Positions 8,311-17,512 of a stretch of DNA of 64,000 nt are shown here, piece by piece. This stretch comes from Hyphomicrobiales bacterium (GTDB lineage: Bacteria; Pseudomonadota; Alphaproteobacteria; Rhizobiales; Rhizobiaceae), in the NCBI GenBank assembly GCA_900468065.1, contig UBTA01000030.1, forward strand, positions 1 to 64,000, written 5' to 3'. A program made the translations under genes and the position numbers. The notes under the pieces are model-generated. The model was not told the DNA's origin, made no database searches, and saw nothing but the letters and a program-made list of their open reading frames with translations. Position 1 is the first letter of the stretch, and each line of letters opens with the position of its first letter.

Positions 8311-9117
8311 TTAACCCAGCAGCCATAGGCCGATAAGGCCGGCCGTGCCGACGAGGATGCGCCAGATGGCGAACGGTGCGAAGCCCCGGTTCGAGACGAA
8401 GTTCAGAAGCGAACGCACCACCAGCAGCGCCGAGACAAAGGCGGCGATGAAGCCGACGGCAATGAGCGTCACGTCGTCGAAGTTGAGCGCATCCCGATTT
8501 TTGTAGAGGTCGAGGGTGAACGCGCCGAGCATCGTCGGCATCGCCAGGAAAAACGAGAATTCGGCGGCGGAACGCTTGTCGGTTCCCATCAGAAGGGCGC
8601 CTGCAATCGTCGCGCCGGAGCGCGAAGTGCCTGGGATCATCGCCAGGCACTGGAAAAGTCCGATTTTGAACGCCAGCGAGGGTGGATAATCCATGACATC
8701 GCGATATATCGGCTTCAAAGGCATGCGATCGATCGCATAGAGAATGACGCCGCCGATGATCAGGACGATGCAGATCAGCATCGGCGTTTCGAACAAAACG
8801 GTCTTGATGAAGTCGTGCGCAATGGCGCCGATCACGGCAGCCGGCAGGAAGGCGAGCAGGACCGACAGGACGAACCGCCGGGCCTTCGCACTGGAGGGCA
8901 GGGCAAGGGCGATGGACAGCAGCCGCTGGAAATAGACCAGCAGGATGGCGAGGATCGCACCGAGCTGGATAAGCACTGCAAAGGTATTGCCGGGGGACTT
9001 GAACCCGAGGAAATGCCCGGCGAGCAGGACATGGGCGGTGGAGGATACCGGAATGAATTCGGTCAGGCCTTCGATAAGGCCAAGGATAAGCGCACTGATG
9101 ATCGATTGATCGGCCAT
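8311..9117 (-). CDS. uppP: Undecaprenyl-diphosphatase (BacA/UppP)
   Basis: An integral membrane phosphatase that recycles undecaprenyl pyrophosphate to the monophosphate lipid carrier for peptidoglycan and polysaccharide synthesis; overproduction confers bacitracin resistance. The 268-aa sequence has about eight hydrophobic segments and both signature motifs: [14 protein letters not shown] at residues 16-29 and the PGTSRSG motif near residue 160. The ATG at 9117 begins [13 protein letters not shown]. It is convergent with the small secreted protein gene and divergent from the GST gene, so it has its own promoter. Confidence 0.96.
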   Translation of the reverse strand: MADQSIISALILGLIEGLTEFIPVSSTAHVLLAGHFLGFKSPGNTFAVLIQLGAILAILLVYFQRLLSIALALPSSAKARRFVLSVLLAFLPAAVIGAIAHDFIKTVLFETPMLICIVLIIGGVILYAIDRMPLKPIYRDVMDYPPSLAFKIGLFQCLAMIPGTSRSGATIAGALLMGTDKRSAAEFSFFLAMPTMLGAFTLDLYKNRDALNFDDVTLIAVGFIAAFVSALLVVRSLLNFVSNRGFAPFAIWRILVGTAGLIGLWLLG

Positions 9118-9294
9118 GAATTAAGCTTCCCTGAAGCATTGGAGGTTAGGCTCTGGGGCCAACGAAGGGCATTGGCTGATTCGCTTGTGTTTGCGGCAGC
9201 AAGTTCCTATAGCTTTTTCTAACACACGGTGGCCAGACGAAACCGCCACGACACACCCATCCCCTCCAACCGAACTGACGAAATCCGATAGCTT

Positions 9295-9987
9295 ATGCCG
9301 ACACTTTATCACCACCCGATGTCCACATCCTCCCGGTTCGTCCGCCTGATCCTGTCGGAATACGGCTATCAGACGGAATTGGCGGAGGAGCAGCCCTGGG
9401 AGAAGCGGCGGGATTTCCTGACGCTCAATCCGGCGGGCACATTGCCGGTTTATGTCGATGACAGCATGCGCGCGCTCTGTGGAGCGATGGTGATTTCCGA
9501 ATATGTCGATGAAACCCATGGCGTGCTGAAACGCGATCGCCGGCTTCTGGCGGAAGACCCCTTCCAGCGCGCCGAAATCCGCCGGCTGGTCGAGTGGTTC
9601 CTGCAAAAGATGGAAGCCGACGTGACGCGGCCCTTGGTGCGCGAGCGTATCTTCAAGCTGCAGATGACGCCGGATCAGGGTGGCGGCGCCCCGGACTCGA
9701 AAATGCTGCGCACATCGCGCTCCAATATCCGCCAGCACCTGAAATATCTAGGCTGGCTTGCGGGCTCGCGTACTTATCTCGCCGGCGACCGGCTATCCTA
9801 TGCCGATCTTGCCGCAGCGGCCGCCATCTCGGTGCTGGATTATCTCGGTGAAATCGACTGGTCGGAAGCACCGGCCGTCAAGGACTGGTACCAGCGGCTG
9901 AAGTCACGGCCGTCTTTCCGCCCATTGCTGGCCGAGCGTGTGCGTGGCGTCACGCCCGTTTCCCATTACGCCGACCTCGATTTTTAA
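9295..9987 (+). CDS. Glutathione S-transferase family protein
   Basis: A cytosolic 230-aa GST-like protein: an N-terminal thioredoxin fold (TLYHHPMSTSSRFVRLILSEYG, then LNPAGTLPVYVDD with the cis-Pro) and an alpha-helical C-terminal domain with TYLAGDRLSYADLAAAAAISVLDYLG, the conserved N-capping segment. The catalytic Ser/Cys probably lies in the S-T-S-S stretch near residue 10. Substrate is unknown. The next gene, queG, starts 11 nt after its stop, so the two are probably co-transcribed. Confidence 0.9.
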   Translation: MPTLYHHPMSTSSRFVRLILSEYGYQTELAEEQPWEKRRDFLTLNPAGTLPVYVDDSMRALCGAMVISEYVDETHGVLKRDRRLLAEDPFQRAEIRRLVEWFLQKMEADVTRPLVRERIFKLQMTPDQGGGAPDSKMLRTSRSNIRQHLKYLGWLAGSRTYLAGDRLSYADLAAAAAISVLDYLGEIDWSEAPAVKDWYQRLKSRPSFRPLLAERVRGVTPVSHYADLDF

Positions 9988-9998
9988 GGAGCGGTCCC

Positions 9999-11159
9999 GT
10001 GCCCGGCAATGCGCTCCTTGAGGAGAAGCATGAGAAGAGGCGCCGGACGCTCACCAGCTTCCTGAAGGACGAGGCCCGCGACAAGGGTTTCGATATCTGC
10101 CGGGTGACACTTCCTGATTCCATCCCGCAGGCACCGGAGCGGCTCGCCGATTTCCTCGCCGAAGGCTATCACGGCACGATGGACTGGATGGCCGAAACGG
10201 CCGGCCGCCGCGCTGATCCACGTGTGCTCTGGAGCGACGTCCGCTCCGTCGTGCTGTTCGGCATGAACTACGGGCCGGACGAAGATCCGCGCTCTATCCT
10301 CGACAATCCCGAACTTGGTGCCATCTCGGTCTATGCCCGCAATCGCGATTATCACGATGTGATCAAGGGCAAGCTGAAAGAGGTGGCGACACGTTTTGCC
10401 GCGAGGGCAGGCGAAGACGTCAAGGTCTTCGTCGATACCGCGCCGGTGATGGAAAAGCCGCTGGCCGAGCAGGCGGGGCTTGGCTGGCAGGGCAAGCATA
10501 CCAATCTCGTCAGCCGCGAATTCGGATCCTGGCTGTTTCTCGGCAGCCTGTTCACCACCGCCGATCTTTCGATCGACGCGCCGGAACGGGATCACTGCGG
10601 CTCCTGCCGCGCTTGTCTTGACGCCTGTCCGACCGATGCATTTCCGGCACCCTACCGGATCGATGCGCGCCGCTGCATTTCCTATCTGACGATCGAACAT
10701 AAAGGCCCGATCGATCCCGCTATTCGCCCAAGGATCGGCAACCGTATCTATGGCTGCGACGATTGTCTGGCCGTCTGTCCATGGAACAAGTTTGCAGCCG
10801 TGGCCTCCGAAATGAAGCTGAAGGCACGCGAGGATCTGAAAGAGCCGCCTCTGTCGTTTCTGCTGACGCTCGACGATCCGACGTTTCGCACGTTCTTTTC
10901 CGGCTCTCCGGTCAAGCGCATCGGCCGCGACCGGTTCGTTCGCAACTGTCTGATCGCCGCCGGAAATTCCGGTGAGGCCAGCCTGATCGATCTCTGTCTC
11001 ACCCTGTCAGCCGACCCATCGGCGACCGTGCGGGGGATGGCGGTCTGGGCGCTGTCGCGGTTGATGACGGCTGGCGATTTCTCTGATTTTGCGGCAAGAC
11101 GGCAAGGCGAGACCGATCCCGAGGTTCTCGCCGAATGGAAACTGGCAGGAGTTGTCTGA
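9999..11159 (+). CDS. queG: Epoxyqueuosine reductase QueG
   Basis: Catalyses the final step of queuosine biosynthesis, reduction of epoxyqueuosine to queuosine in tRNA, using cobalamin and two [4Fe-4S] clusters. The 386-aa protein has the two cluster motifs: C200-x2-C203-x2-C206-x3-C210 (CGSCRACLDACP) and C253-x2-C256-x3-C260 (CDDCLAVCPW). A C-terminal HEAT-like stretch follows. The start is a GTG at 9999 with AAGGAG overlapping the upstream stop codon 7 nt ahead. The stop codon overlaps the next gene's ATG (TGATG). Confidence 0.95.
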   Translation: MPGNALLEEKHEKRRRTLTSFLKDEARDKGFDICRVTLPDSIPQAPERLADFLAEGYHGTMDWMAETAGRRADPRVLWSDVRSVVLFGMNYGPDEDPRSILDNPELGAISVYARNRDYHDVIKGKLKEVATRFAARAGEDVKVFVDTAPVMEKPLAEQAGLGWQGKHTNLVSREFGSWLFLGSLFTTADLSIDAPERDHCGSCRACLDACPTDAFPAPYRIDARRCISYLTIEHKGPIDPAIRPRIGNRIYGCDDCLAVCPWNKFAAVASEMKLKAREDLKEPPLSFLLTLDDPTFRTFFSGSPVKRIGRDRFVRNCLIAAGNSGEASLIDLCLTLSADPSATVRGMAVWALSRLMTAGDFSDFAARRQGETDPEVLAEWKLAGVV

Positions 11160-12031
11160 TGCATGTTTTGATCTTGGGTTCCGGTTTTTCCGGCTCGGCG
11201 ATTGCCAAGGCGTTTTTGCCGCTGGCGCAATCGGTCACGGGGACGACACGCTCTGAGGACAAGCTTGCCGGCCTGCGCGCTTTGGGCATCGATGCGCTTG
11301 TCTATGACGGCACGACGATCTCGCCGGAACTGGCCGCCGTCATGAAGCGCACGACGCATCTCATCCAGTCGATTGCGCCGGGCCGCGACGGCGATCCGAT
11401 GATGCGTCCCGGAGCGCCGTCTGTTGCCGAGTTGATGCCCAATCTGGAATGGGCCGGCTATCTTTCAACCGTTGGTGTCTACGGCGACCATGGCGGCGCC
11501 TGGGTGGCGGAGGATGCGTCTCTGGAGCCGGTCTCCGCTCGTTCCGTCGAACGTGTCGCCGCCGAACAGGCATGGCTGGCTTGCGGCCAGGCCAGCAACA
11601 TCCCCGTCGCGGTGCTGCGGCTCTCCGGTATCTATGGCCCCGGCCGCAACGCATTCTGCAATCTCGCCGCCGGAACGGCACGCCGCCTGATAAAGCCCAA
11701 TCAGGTCTTCAACCGTATCCGGGTCGAGGATATTGCCGGTGCTACCGTCTTTCTCTCCGGGCGATCGATCGGTGGCATCTATAATGTCACCGATCACGAA
11801 CCGGCACCGCCGCAGGATATCGTGGCCGAGGCCGCCCGCCTGATGGGCGTCGCGCCGCCTCCCGAAATGCCCTTCGAAACAGCCGAACTTTCGCCGATGG
11901 CGCGGTCCTTCTATGGAGAGAACAAGCGCGTTTCCAATACACGGCTGCGTGATCTCGGCTTCGTCTTCCGGTTCCCAGACTATCGGATTTCGCTAGCGGA
12001 ATTATGGAGTAACGGCCACTGGCGCGGATGA
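11159..12031 (+). CDS. SDR / NAD-dependent epimerase-like protein
   Basis: A 290-aa Rossmann-fold protein with the N-terminal dinucleotide motif LGSGFSGSAIA (residues 6-16). It aligns by pattern with the extended or atypical SDR proteins of the YeeZ-like type commonly found next to queG in rhizobia. The YxxxK catalytic pair is not clear. The ATG at 11159 overlaps the queG stop and has CAGGAG about 7 nt upstream. Together the GST, queG and this gene look like one operon. Substrate unknown. Confidence 0.8.
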   Translation: MHVLILGSGFSGSAIAKAFLPLAQSVTGTTRSEDKLAGLRALGIDALVYDGTTISPELAAVMKRTTHLIQSIAPGRDGDPMMRPGAPSVAELMPNLEWAGYLSTVGVYGDHGGAWVAEDASLEPVSARSVERVAAEQAWLACGQASNIPVAVLRLSGIYGPGRNAFCNLAAGTARRLIKPNQVFNRIRVEDIAGATVFLSGRSIGGIYNVTDHEPAPPQDIVAEAARLMGVAPPPEMPFETAELSPMARSFYGENKRVSNTRLRDLGFVFRFPDYRISLAELWSNGHWRG

Positions 12032-12490
12032 TCTTTCAAGTAAAAGGCGGTCCGGATAGTCTATGTTTTGTTTCCGATAGAACCGGGTGAATTGTGGCCG
12101 AATATCGTCATGGTGATGGCCATTTGGTCTATGGCAATGGCAAGAATATCTTCGTGGTACTGCCAAATTTGCACACCTATGACGGGAATCAGAGATTCTC
12201 TAGCTTCGAAATTGGCTGGATTTGGCCAATTTCAAAAAATTGAATCCTTTTTCTCGAGGCTATAGAGACTCACGAGGATGTGAGTTGGCTCCGGCAAGCT
12301 AACGCCTGAATCCAAAGCATTTCTGCAGCTTTATGACAGAATTTCAAAATTTCGTAATTTGAATTTTTCGTAGATCGTCAATAGTTCCTAATGCAACGTT
12401 AAAGGTTGAAGCACGTTTTCGCCATTTTTCCCCCCGACAACCCAAGCCTTCGTAAGGTTTAACTAAATTTCAAGCGAAGGGGTCATCTTT
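12032..12490. other. AT-rich 459-bp intergenic region with clustered hairpins
   Basis: No convincing gene is present. The base composition is clearly more AT-rich than the flanks. It holds a 9-bp perfect inverted repeat (GAAATTGGC 12208-12216 / GCCAATTTC 12225-12233), a TTCAA-AAAA-TTGAA repeat (12231-12244) followed by CCTTTTT, and ACTCAC/GTGAGT (12268-12285). The first part could terminate the SDR transcript, the rest would be the promoter region of the RlpA-like gene. A 65-codon frame at 12068 lacks a ribosome site and family features. Confidence 0.5.
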
Positions 12491-12892
12491 TTGATCAAGA
12501 TGAAATTAACATCTGCTGCTTTAGCAGCAGCTTTTGCCTTGGGGGCAACTTTTACAGCGGTGACACCAAGCCAGGCAGCACCTGGTCAGGCAAAGGCAAC
12601 TCCGGCCAAGGCCGGCAATTGCGGCGGCGCATCCTGGTACGCACTTTCATCGCGCACCGCATCCGGCGAGCGGATGAATGCCAGCTATCTCACGGCTGCT
12701 CACCGCAATCTCAAGTTCGGCACGAAGGTTGCCGTCACCAACAAGCGCAACGGCAAAACCGTCGTCGTTCGCATCAATGATCGCGGGCCTTTCATTCGCG
12801 GCCGTGTTCTCGACCTCTCCAAGGCTGCCGCTTCCCATATCGGCATGGTCAGCTCCGGCACTGCCAGCATCTGTTATCGCGTCGTCAGCTGA
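12491..12892 (+). CDS. Short RlpA-like double-psi beta-barrel secreted protein
   Basis: A 133-aa exported protein with a signal peptide (about residues 1-29, ending near PSQAA) and one RlpA-like double-psi beta-barrel domain: [19 protein letters not shown], then [28 protein letters not shown] and the [14 protein letters not shown] end. RlpA proteins are septal lytic transglycosylases or peptidoglycan-associated; this one lacks the SPOR domain. A TTG start at 12491 is favoured because GAAGGGG lies 8 nt before it, while the ATG at 12500 would be 17 nt away. It has a long, AT-rich upstream region. Confidence 0.85.
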   Translation: MIKMKLTSAALAAAFALGATFTAVTPSQAAPGQAKATPAKAGNCGGASWYALSSRTASGERMNASYLTAAHRNLKFGTKVAVTNKRNGKTVVVRINDRGPFIRGRVLDLSKAAASHIGMVSSGTASICYRVVS

Positions 12893-13074
12893 CGATGAAA
12901 CACCCCTGTCCGGGATTTGTTCCGGATGGATTTGATAGGGTTCCAACGGAAAGGCGCCGCCTTCCGTCGTAAACCACAGCCTCCCATCTGGTCAGCATTC
13001 GTCATACGCCAGCGCCTCCCGGCTTGCTCTTGACGGCCATCACCGCTACCACGGCGGAAAATGGAGTTTGAAAG

Positions 13075-14364
13075 ATGCGACTGGGTGGCAGGCTCGCCGG
13101 AGCCATTGAGGTTCTCGCCGATATCGAAACGCGCAAGCGTCCCGTTGCCGATGCCCTCAAGGATTGGGGGCTGGCACATCGTTTCGCCGGGTCCGGCGAT
13201 CGTGCCGCAATCGGCAACATTGTCTACGACGCCCTGCGGATGAAGCTCTCGCATGCCTATCTGATGGATAGCGACAGCGCCACGGCGCTGGGCCATGCCG
13301 TCATGTTCCGCCAGTGGGGCGTTTCGCCAGAACAGCTGTCTGGCGAACTGGAGGGCGACAAATTCGCTCCCGAGCCCCTGACCGCCGAAATGGTTGCCGC
13401 CTTTGCCAGCCGCAAGCTCGACGATGCGCCGCTGCATGTGCAGGGTGACATCCCGGAATGGGTCCAGCCGTCGTTTGAAGAAAACTTCGATGAAGACTGG
13501 CTTGAAGAAGCCCAGGCTCTGGCTGGCCGTCCGGCGCTCGACCTGCGGGTCAATACGTTGAAGGCAACGCGCGACAAGGTGTTGAAGGCGCTGGATCGTA
13601 GCGCGGTCGAGCCGACGGCGATTGCCCGCAATGGCATCCGCGTCAAGGCGGGCGAGGGCGCCTCGCGTCTTCCCAACGTCACCGCCGAAATCTCCTTCGA
13701 GAAGGGCTGGTTCGAGGTTCAGGACGAAGGCTCGCAGATCGTCGCCGATCTCGTCATGCCGAAGGAAAATGACCAGATTCTTGACTATTGCGCTGGCGGT
13801 GGCGGAAAGACGCTGGCCATGGCAGCGGCCATGAACAATAAGGGCCAGATCCACGCCTACGATACCGACCGCAAGCGCCTGGCTCCGATCATCGAGCGTC
13901 TGAAGCGTGCAGGCACCCGCAATGTGCAGGTTCATGACCGGCTGGACGGCCTGAAGCCGTTTACCGGCAAGTTCGATCGCGTCCTGGTCGATGCGCCGTG
14001 CACCGGTACCGGCACCTGGCGCCGCCGTCCGGATACCAAATGGCGGCTGACGCAGAAGAATCTCGAGGAGCGGCTGGGCCAGCAGCAGGAAGCTCTGGCT
14101 GGAGCTTCATCCTTCGTGCGTCCCGGTGGCCACCTGATTTACGTCACCTGTTCGGTGTTGCCGGAGGAAAACGAGGCGCAGGTCTACGCGTTCTGCGAGG
14201 ACAATCCCGAGTTCGAAATCCTGTCTGCTGCCGACGCCTGGGCGGATCTCTACGGCACCGACAAGAGGCAGCCATGGTCTGCAGACATGAAGACCGTGAC
14301 ACTGACCCCGGCATCCACGGATACCGATGGCTTCTTCTTCTGTGTGATGGGCCGAAAGGGCTGA
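13075..14364 (+). CDS. RsmB/NOP-family SAM-dependent RNA (cytosine-5) methyltransferase
   Basis: A 429-aa RNA m5C methyltransferase of the RsmB/NOP (Fmu) family. An N-terminal NusB-like helical region is followed by the catalytic domain with the SAM motif ILDYCAGGGGKTLAMAAA, the motif IV DAPCTGTGTWRRRPDTKW, and the motif VI catalytic segment YVTCSVLPEEN, so both active-site cysteines are present. The target, probably 16S rRNA C967 or another site, cannot be fixed from sequence. It ends in a terminator hairpin and is a single gene. Confidence 0.9.
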   Translation: MRLGGRLAGAIEVLADIETRKRPVADALKDWGLAHRFAGSGDRAAIGNIVYDALRMKLSHAYLMDSDSATALGHAVMFRQWGVSPEQLSGELEGDKFAPEPLTAEMVAAFASRKLDDAPLHVQGDIPEWVQPSFEENFDEDWLEEAQALAGRPALDLRVNTLKATRDKVLKALDRSAVEPTAIARNGIRVKAGEGASRLPNVTAEISFEKGWFEVQDEGSQIVADLVMPKENDQILDYCAGGGGKTLAMAAAMNNKGQIHAYDTDRKRLAPIIERLKRAGTRNVQVHDRLDGLKPFTGKFDRVLVDAPCTGTGTWRRRPDTKWRLTQKNLEERLGQQQEALAGASSFVRPGGHLIYVTCSVLPEENEAQVYAFCEDNPEFEILSAADAWADLYGTDKRQPWSADMKTVTLTPASTDTDGFFFCVMGRKG

Positions 14365-14387
14365 GTGCATTGCAGGCGCTTCAATCG

Positions 14388-14417
14388 GGCTCGCCACAGC
14401 TTCTGCGGCGAGCCTTT
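14388..14417 (+). terminator. Rho-independent terminator
   Basis: Perfect 8-bp stem GGCTCGCC / GGCGAGCC with an 11-nt loop, followed by TTT, 24 nt after the RsmB-like stop codon. Confidence 0.75.
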
Positions 14418-14431
14418 CTGCCGCACCCCAC

Positions 14432-14448
14432 ATTGAAAACATTCTAAA
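14432..14448 (+). promoter_or_regulatory. Irr ICE-box-like element upstream of the imelysin operon
   Basis: ATTGAAAACATTCTAAA resembles the rhizobial iron-control element (TTTAGAA-N3-TTCTAAA): the right half matches 7 of 7 and the left half 4 of 7. It lies 144 nt before the first imelysin gene, whose family is typically iron-regulated. This is a visual match only. Confidence 0.35.
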
Positions 14449-14591
14449 CTATACACTTTGACACAAGTTTGGTTTTGGTTCATGAAAACCGGGCTGAATA
14501 GCCACGTCCATCCATCGGCCCGCGCGGCTTGCGCGACCGGAACCGGGCGGCGGGAACGCCGGATTCATCCGGGAAAATACCAGGAGAGGCC

Positions 14592-15872
14592 ATGACCAAA
14601 TCATTCCTTCGCAGCGCTGCGCTGGCGCTTGCCACTGCAACCTCGATGCTGGCGCTGCAGCCGGCGCAGGCTGCAACCGATGCCGCCGCAGTCGTCAAGC
14701 ATTATGCCAATGTGGCGCATGCCAAGTTTTCGGATGCGCTCTCGACCGCCGAGGCGCTCGACAAGGCCGTTGACGCGCTGATCGCTACCCCGAGCGAGGC
14801 GACGCTGAAGGCAGCCCGTGAAGCCTGGCTTGCCGCCCGCAACCCCTATCAGGAAACCGAGGTCTACCGGTTCGGCAACCCGATCGTTGACGAGTGGGAA
14901 GGCAAGGTCAACGCCTGGCCGCTGGATGAAGGTTTGATCGATTATGTCGATCCGAGCTATGGCGCCGAGAGCGACGAGAACGCGCTGTTCACCGCCAACG
15001 TCATTGCCAACAAGACGATCAAGATCGACGGCAAAGATGTGGACGCCAGCAAGATCACACCGGAATTCCTGGCGGGTACGCTGCAGGAAGCCGGCGGCAT
15101 CGAGGCGAACGTCGCCACCGGCTACCACGCCATCGAATTCCTGCTCTGGGGCCAGGACCTGAACGGCACCGGCCCGGGTGCCGGCAATCGTCCTTACACG
15201 GACTATGACACAAAAGCCTGCACCAATGGCAATTGCGACCGCCGCGCCGCCTATCTGAAGGCTGCCAGCGACCTGCTCGTGTCCGATCTCAAGGACATGG
15301 TTGCCAACTGGACGCCGGACGGCGCTGCCACCAAGAATGTCGAAGCCGACCCGAAGGCTGGCCTCGGTGCCATCCTGACCGGCATGGGCTCGCTCTCCTA
15401 CGGCGAACTGGCCGGCGAGCGCATGAAGCTCGGCCTGCTTCTCCACGATCCGGAAGAAGAGCATGATTGCTTCTCCGACAACACCTACAACTCGCATCTG
15501 CATGACGCGATCGGCATTCAGTCGGCCTATACCGGCGAATACACCAAGGCTGACGGCACCAAGGTGACCGGCCCGTCGCTGTCGCAACTCGTTGCCGCCA
15601 AGGATCCGGCGCTGGACAAGGAAATGAAGGAAAAGCTGGCCACCACGATCACCGCGATGCAGGCCATGGCCAAGCGCGGCGAGACCGTGGAAAAGTACGA
15701 CCAGATGATCGGTGAAGGCAATGCCGAAGGCAATGCCGTCGTTCAGGCTGCCATCGATGGCCTCGTTGCGCAGGCAAAGACGGTCGAACGCGTCATTGCG
15801 TCGCTGGAACTTGGTACGATCGAGCTTGAAGGTTCCGACAGCCTGGATAATCCTAACGCTGTCTTCCAATGA
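14592..15872 (+). CDS. Imelysin-family iron-regulated periplasmic protein (IrpA-like)
   Basis: A 426-aa exported protein of the imelysin/IrpA family, associated with bacterial iron acquisition. A signal peptide covers residues 1-28 (ending QPAQA). The family GxHxxE-type motif appears as ATGYHAIEFLLWGQD, and the repeat-like segment EDHDCF appears as EEEHDCFSDNT with DAIGIQSAYTGEY. AGGAGAGG precedes the ATG at 14592 closely, so the upstream open frame from 14529 is not used. It heads an operon with the di-haem protein and the second imelysin, and an ICE-like box lies upstream. Confidence 0.9.
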   Translation: MTKSFLRSAALALATATSMLALQPAQAATDAAAVVKHYANVAHAKFSDALSTAEALDKAVDALIATPSEATLKAAREAWLAARNPYQETEVYRFGNPIVDEWEGKVNAWPLDEGLIDYVDPSYGAESDENALFTANVIANKTIKIDGKDVDASKITPEFLAGTLQEAGGIEANVATGYHAIEFLLWGQDLNGTGPGAGNRPYTDYDTKACTNGNCDRRAAYLKAASDLLVSDLKDMVANWTPDGAATKNVEADPKAGLGAILTGMGSLSYGELAGERMKLGLLLHDPEEEHDCFSDNTYNSHLHDAIGIQSAYTGEYTKADGTKVTGPSLSQLVAAKDPALDKEMKEKLATTITAMQAMAKRGETVEKYDQMIGEGNAEGNAVVQAAIDGLVAQAKTVERVIASLELGTIELEGSDSLDNPNAVFQ

Positions 15873-15884
15873 GAAAGCAAAGGC

Positions 15885-15918
15885 GGGCCGCCGCTTGCCG
15901 TGAGCGGCCCGGTTTTTT
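15885..15918 (+). terminator. Terminator-like attenuator inside the imelysin operon
   Basis: Stem GGGCCGC / GCGGCCC (7 bp, 12-nt loop) followed by GGTTTTTTCT lies between the first imelysin gene and the DUF1111 gene. If active it would reduce downstream expression relative to the first imelysin. Confidence 0.7.
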
Positions 15919-15922
15919 CTGA

Positions 15923-17512
15923 ATGCGTACTTGGCTCGTCCGACGCCTGATAATGCCGTCTGCCGTTCTGTTCCTGACAGCGGCGGGCGGCTTTTCCGTT
16001 TCTGGCGGCGGTATTTTGGCTGGAGAACCTCCTGCCAAAACGGAAGGCCGTGCGGAACAGCTTCCGCTGTCATCCACCCGCGATGACCTGACCGGTGCGG
16101 ACCGAACGCGCGTCGAGGCGGTCACCCGCCCTGCCACTGATTTTTCCAAGGCGGAAAAATTCGAAGCCATGTCAGGCGGAGCGGGCACGTCGATCGCGTC
16201 CGTCAACCAGGATATTCTCTCGCAATTCTCCGCCAATATCAGCTTTGCCGAGGAAGAGAGCTTCAAGCTCGGCAATGCGCTGTTCCGCAAGCTCTGGGTC
16301 TCGTCGCCCTCTTCGACGCAGGCATCGGACGGTCTGGGGCCGCTCTACAACGCCCGCGCCTGCCAGACCTGTCATCTGAAGGATGGCCGCGGCCATCCGC
16401 CGGAAGGCTCCACGGACGCCACGTCGATGTTCCTGCGTCTTGCCCGCGCGCCAAAGACCGATGCGGAGCGCGCGGCGATTGCGGCGCATGAGGTGTTGAA
16501 TTTTCCCGATCCCGTCTATGGCCAGCAGTTGCAGGACAGCGCGGTCCCCGGTCTTGCGGCCGAAGGTCATATGCGGATCAGCTATACCGAGATGCGTGTG
16601 ACGCTGGCGGGGGGCGAAACCGTGTCCCTGCGCAAGCCAAGTTATTCGGTCGACAAGCCCGGTTACGGGCCGCTCGACCCAACGACCACCCTTTCGCCAC
16701 GGGTGACGCAGGTGATGTCGGGGCTCGGGCTGATCGAAGCCATTCATCCCGCCGATATCATCGCCAATGCCGATCCGGACGATACCAACGGCGATGGGAT
16801 CAGTGGCAAGCTGCCGGTGGTTCGAGACCCGCAATCCGGCAAGCTGGCGCTTGGCCGCTTCGGCTGGAAAGCCCAGAGCGCCACGGTGCGGCAGCAGGCC
16901 GCCGATGCGCTGGCCAATGATATCGGCATCTCGTCGCCCCATGCCAGGCGCAGCCATGGCGACTGCACGGCCGCGCAGACGGCCTGCCTGGCGATGGCAG
17001 ACGGCGTGCAGCCGCGCCTCGGCGATACGGAAGCGCCTGACCCTGTCCTCGGTCTCATCACCTTCTATTCGGAAAACCTCGCGGTCCCGGCGCGGCGAAA
17101 GGCAAGTTTTGCCGAGACGCTGGCGGGCAAGAAGGTGTTTTACGACACCGGCTGCGTGTCCTGCCATGTGCAGAAATTCGTTACCCGCCGCGATGCCGCC
17201 AACAAGGCGCATGCGTTCCAATTGATCTGGCCCTATTCCGATTTCCTGCTGCATGACATGGGCGAAGGCCTGGCCGACGGCCAGCCGGTGGGTGTCGCAT
17301 CCGGCAGCGAATGGCGCACGCCGCCGCTCTGGGGCATTGGCCTGACCAAGACGGTGAGTGGCCACACGTTCTTCCTGCATGACGGGCGCGCGCGGAACCT
17401 GACGGAAGCCATCCTCTGGCATGGCGGTGAGGCAGCAAAAGCCCGCGACCGGTTTGCCGCACTGGAAAAAGCCGATAGACAAGCCCTGATCACATTTCTG
17501 GAGTCTCTCTGA
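15923..17512 (+). CDS. Di-haem oxidoreductase (DUF1111, putative thiol oxidoreductase)
   Basis: A 529-aa exported c-type cytochrome of the DUF1111 family, often annotated thiol oxidoreductase. Two haem-attachment motifs are visible: C147-QT-C150-H (CQTCH) and C411-VS-C414-H (CVSCH). The first ~35 residues are hydrophobic and look like a signal or anchor segment. No clear ribosome site precedes the ATG at 15923; MPSAVLF at 15953 is an alternative start. Its stop codon overlaps the ATG of the second imelysin. These genes consistently flank imelysins, suggesting periplasmic redox work in iron handling. Confidence 0.9.
   Translation: MRTWLVRRLIMPSAVLFLTAAGGFSVSGGGILAGEPPAKTEGRAEQLPLSSTRDDLTGADRTRVEAVTRPATDFSKAEKFEAMSGGAGTSIASVNQDILSQFSANISFAEEESFKLGNALFRKLWVSSPSSTQASDGLGPLYNARACQTCHLKDGRGHPPEGSTDATSMFLRLARAPKTDAERAAIAAHEVLNFPDPVYGQQLQDSAVPGLAAEGHMRISYTEMRVTLAGGETVSLRKPSYSVDKPGYGPLDPTTTLSPRVTQVMSGLGLIEAIHPADIIANADPDDTNGDGISGKLPVVRDPQSGKLALGRFGWKAQSATVRQQAADALANDIGISSPHARRSHGDCTAAQTACLAMADGVQPRLGDTEAPDPVLGLITFYSENLAVPARRKASFAETLAGKKVFYDTGCVSCHVQKFVTRRDAANKAHAFQLIWPYSDFLLHDMGEGLADGQPVGVASGSEWRTPPLWGIGLTKTVSGHTFFLHDGRARNLTEAILWHGGEAAKARDRFAALEKADRQALITFLESL

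Noticed and set aside
12068-12265. 65-codon frame in the AT-rich gap
   Set aside because: No ribosome-binding site, odd composition, and it overlaps the inverted repeats.
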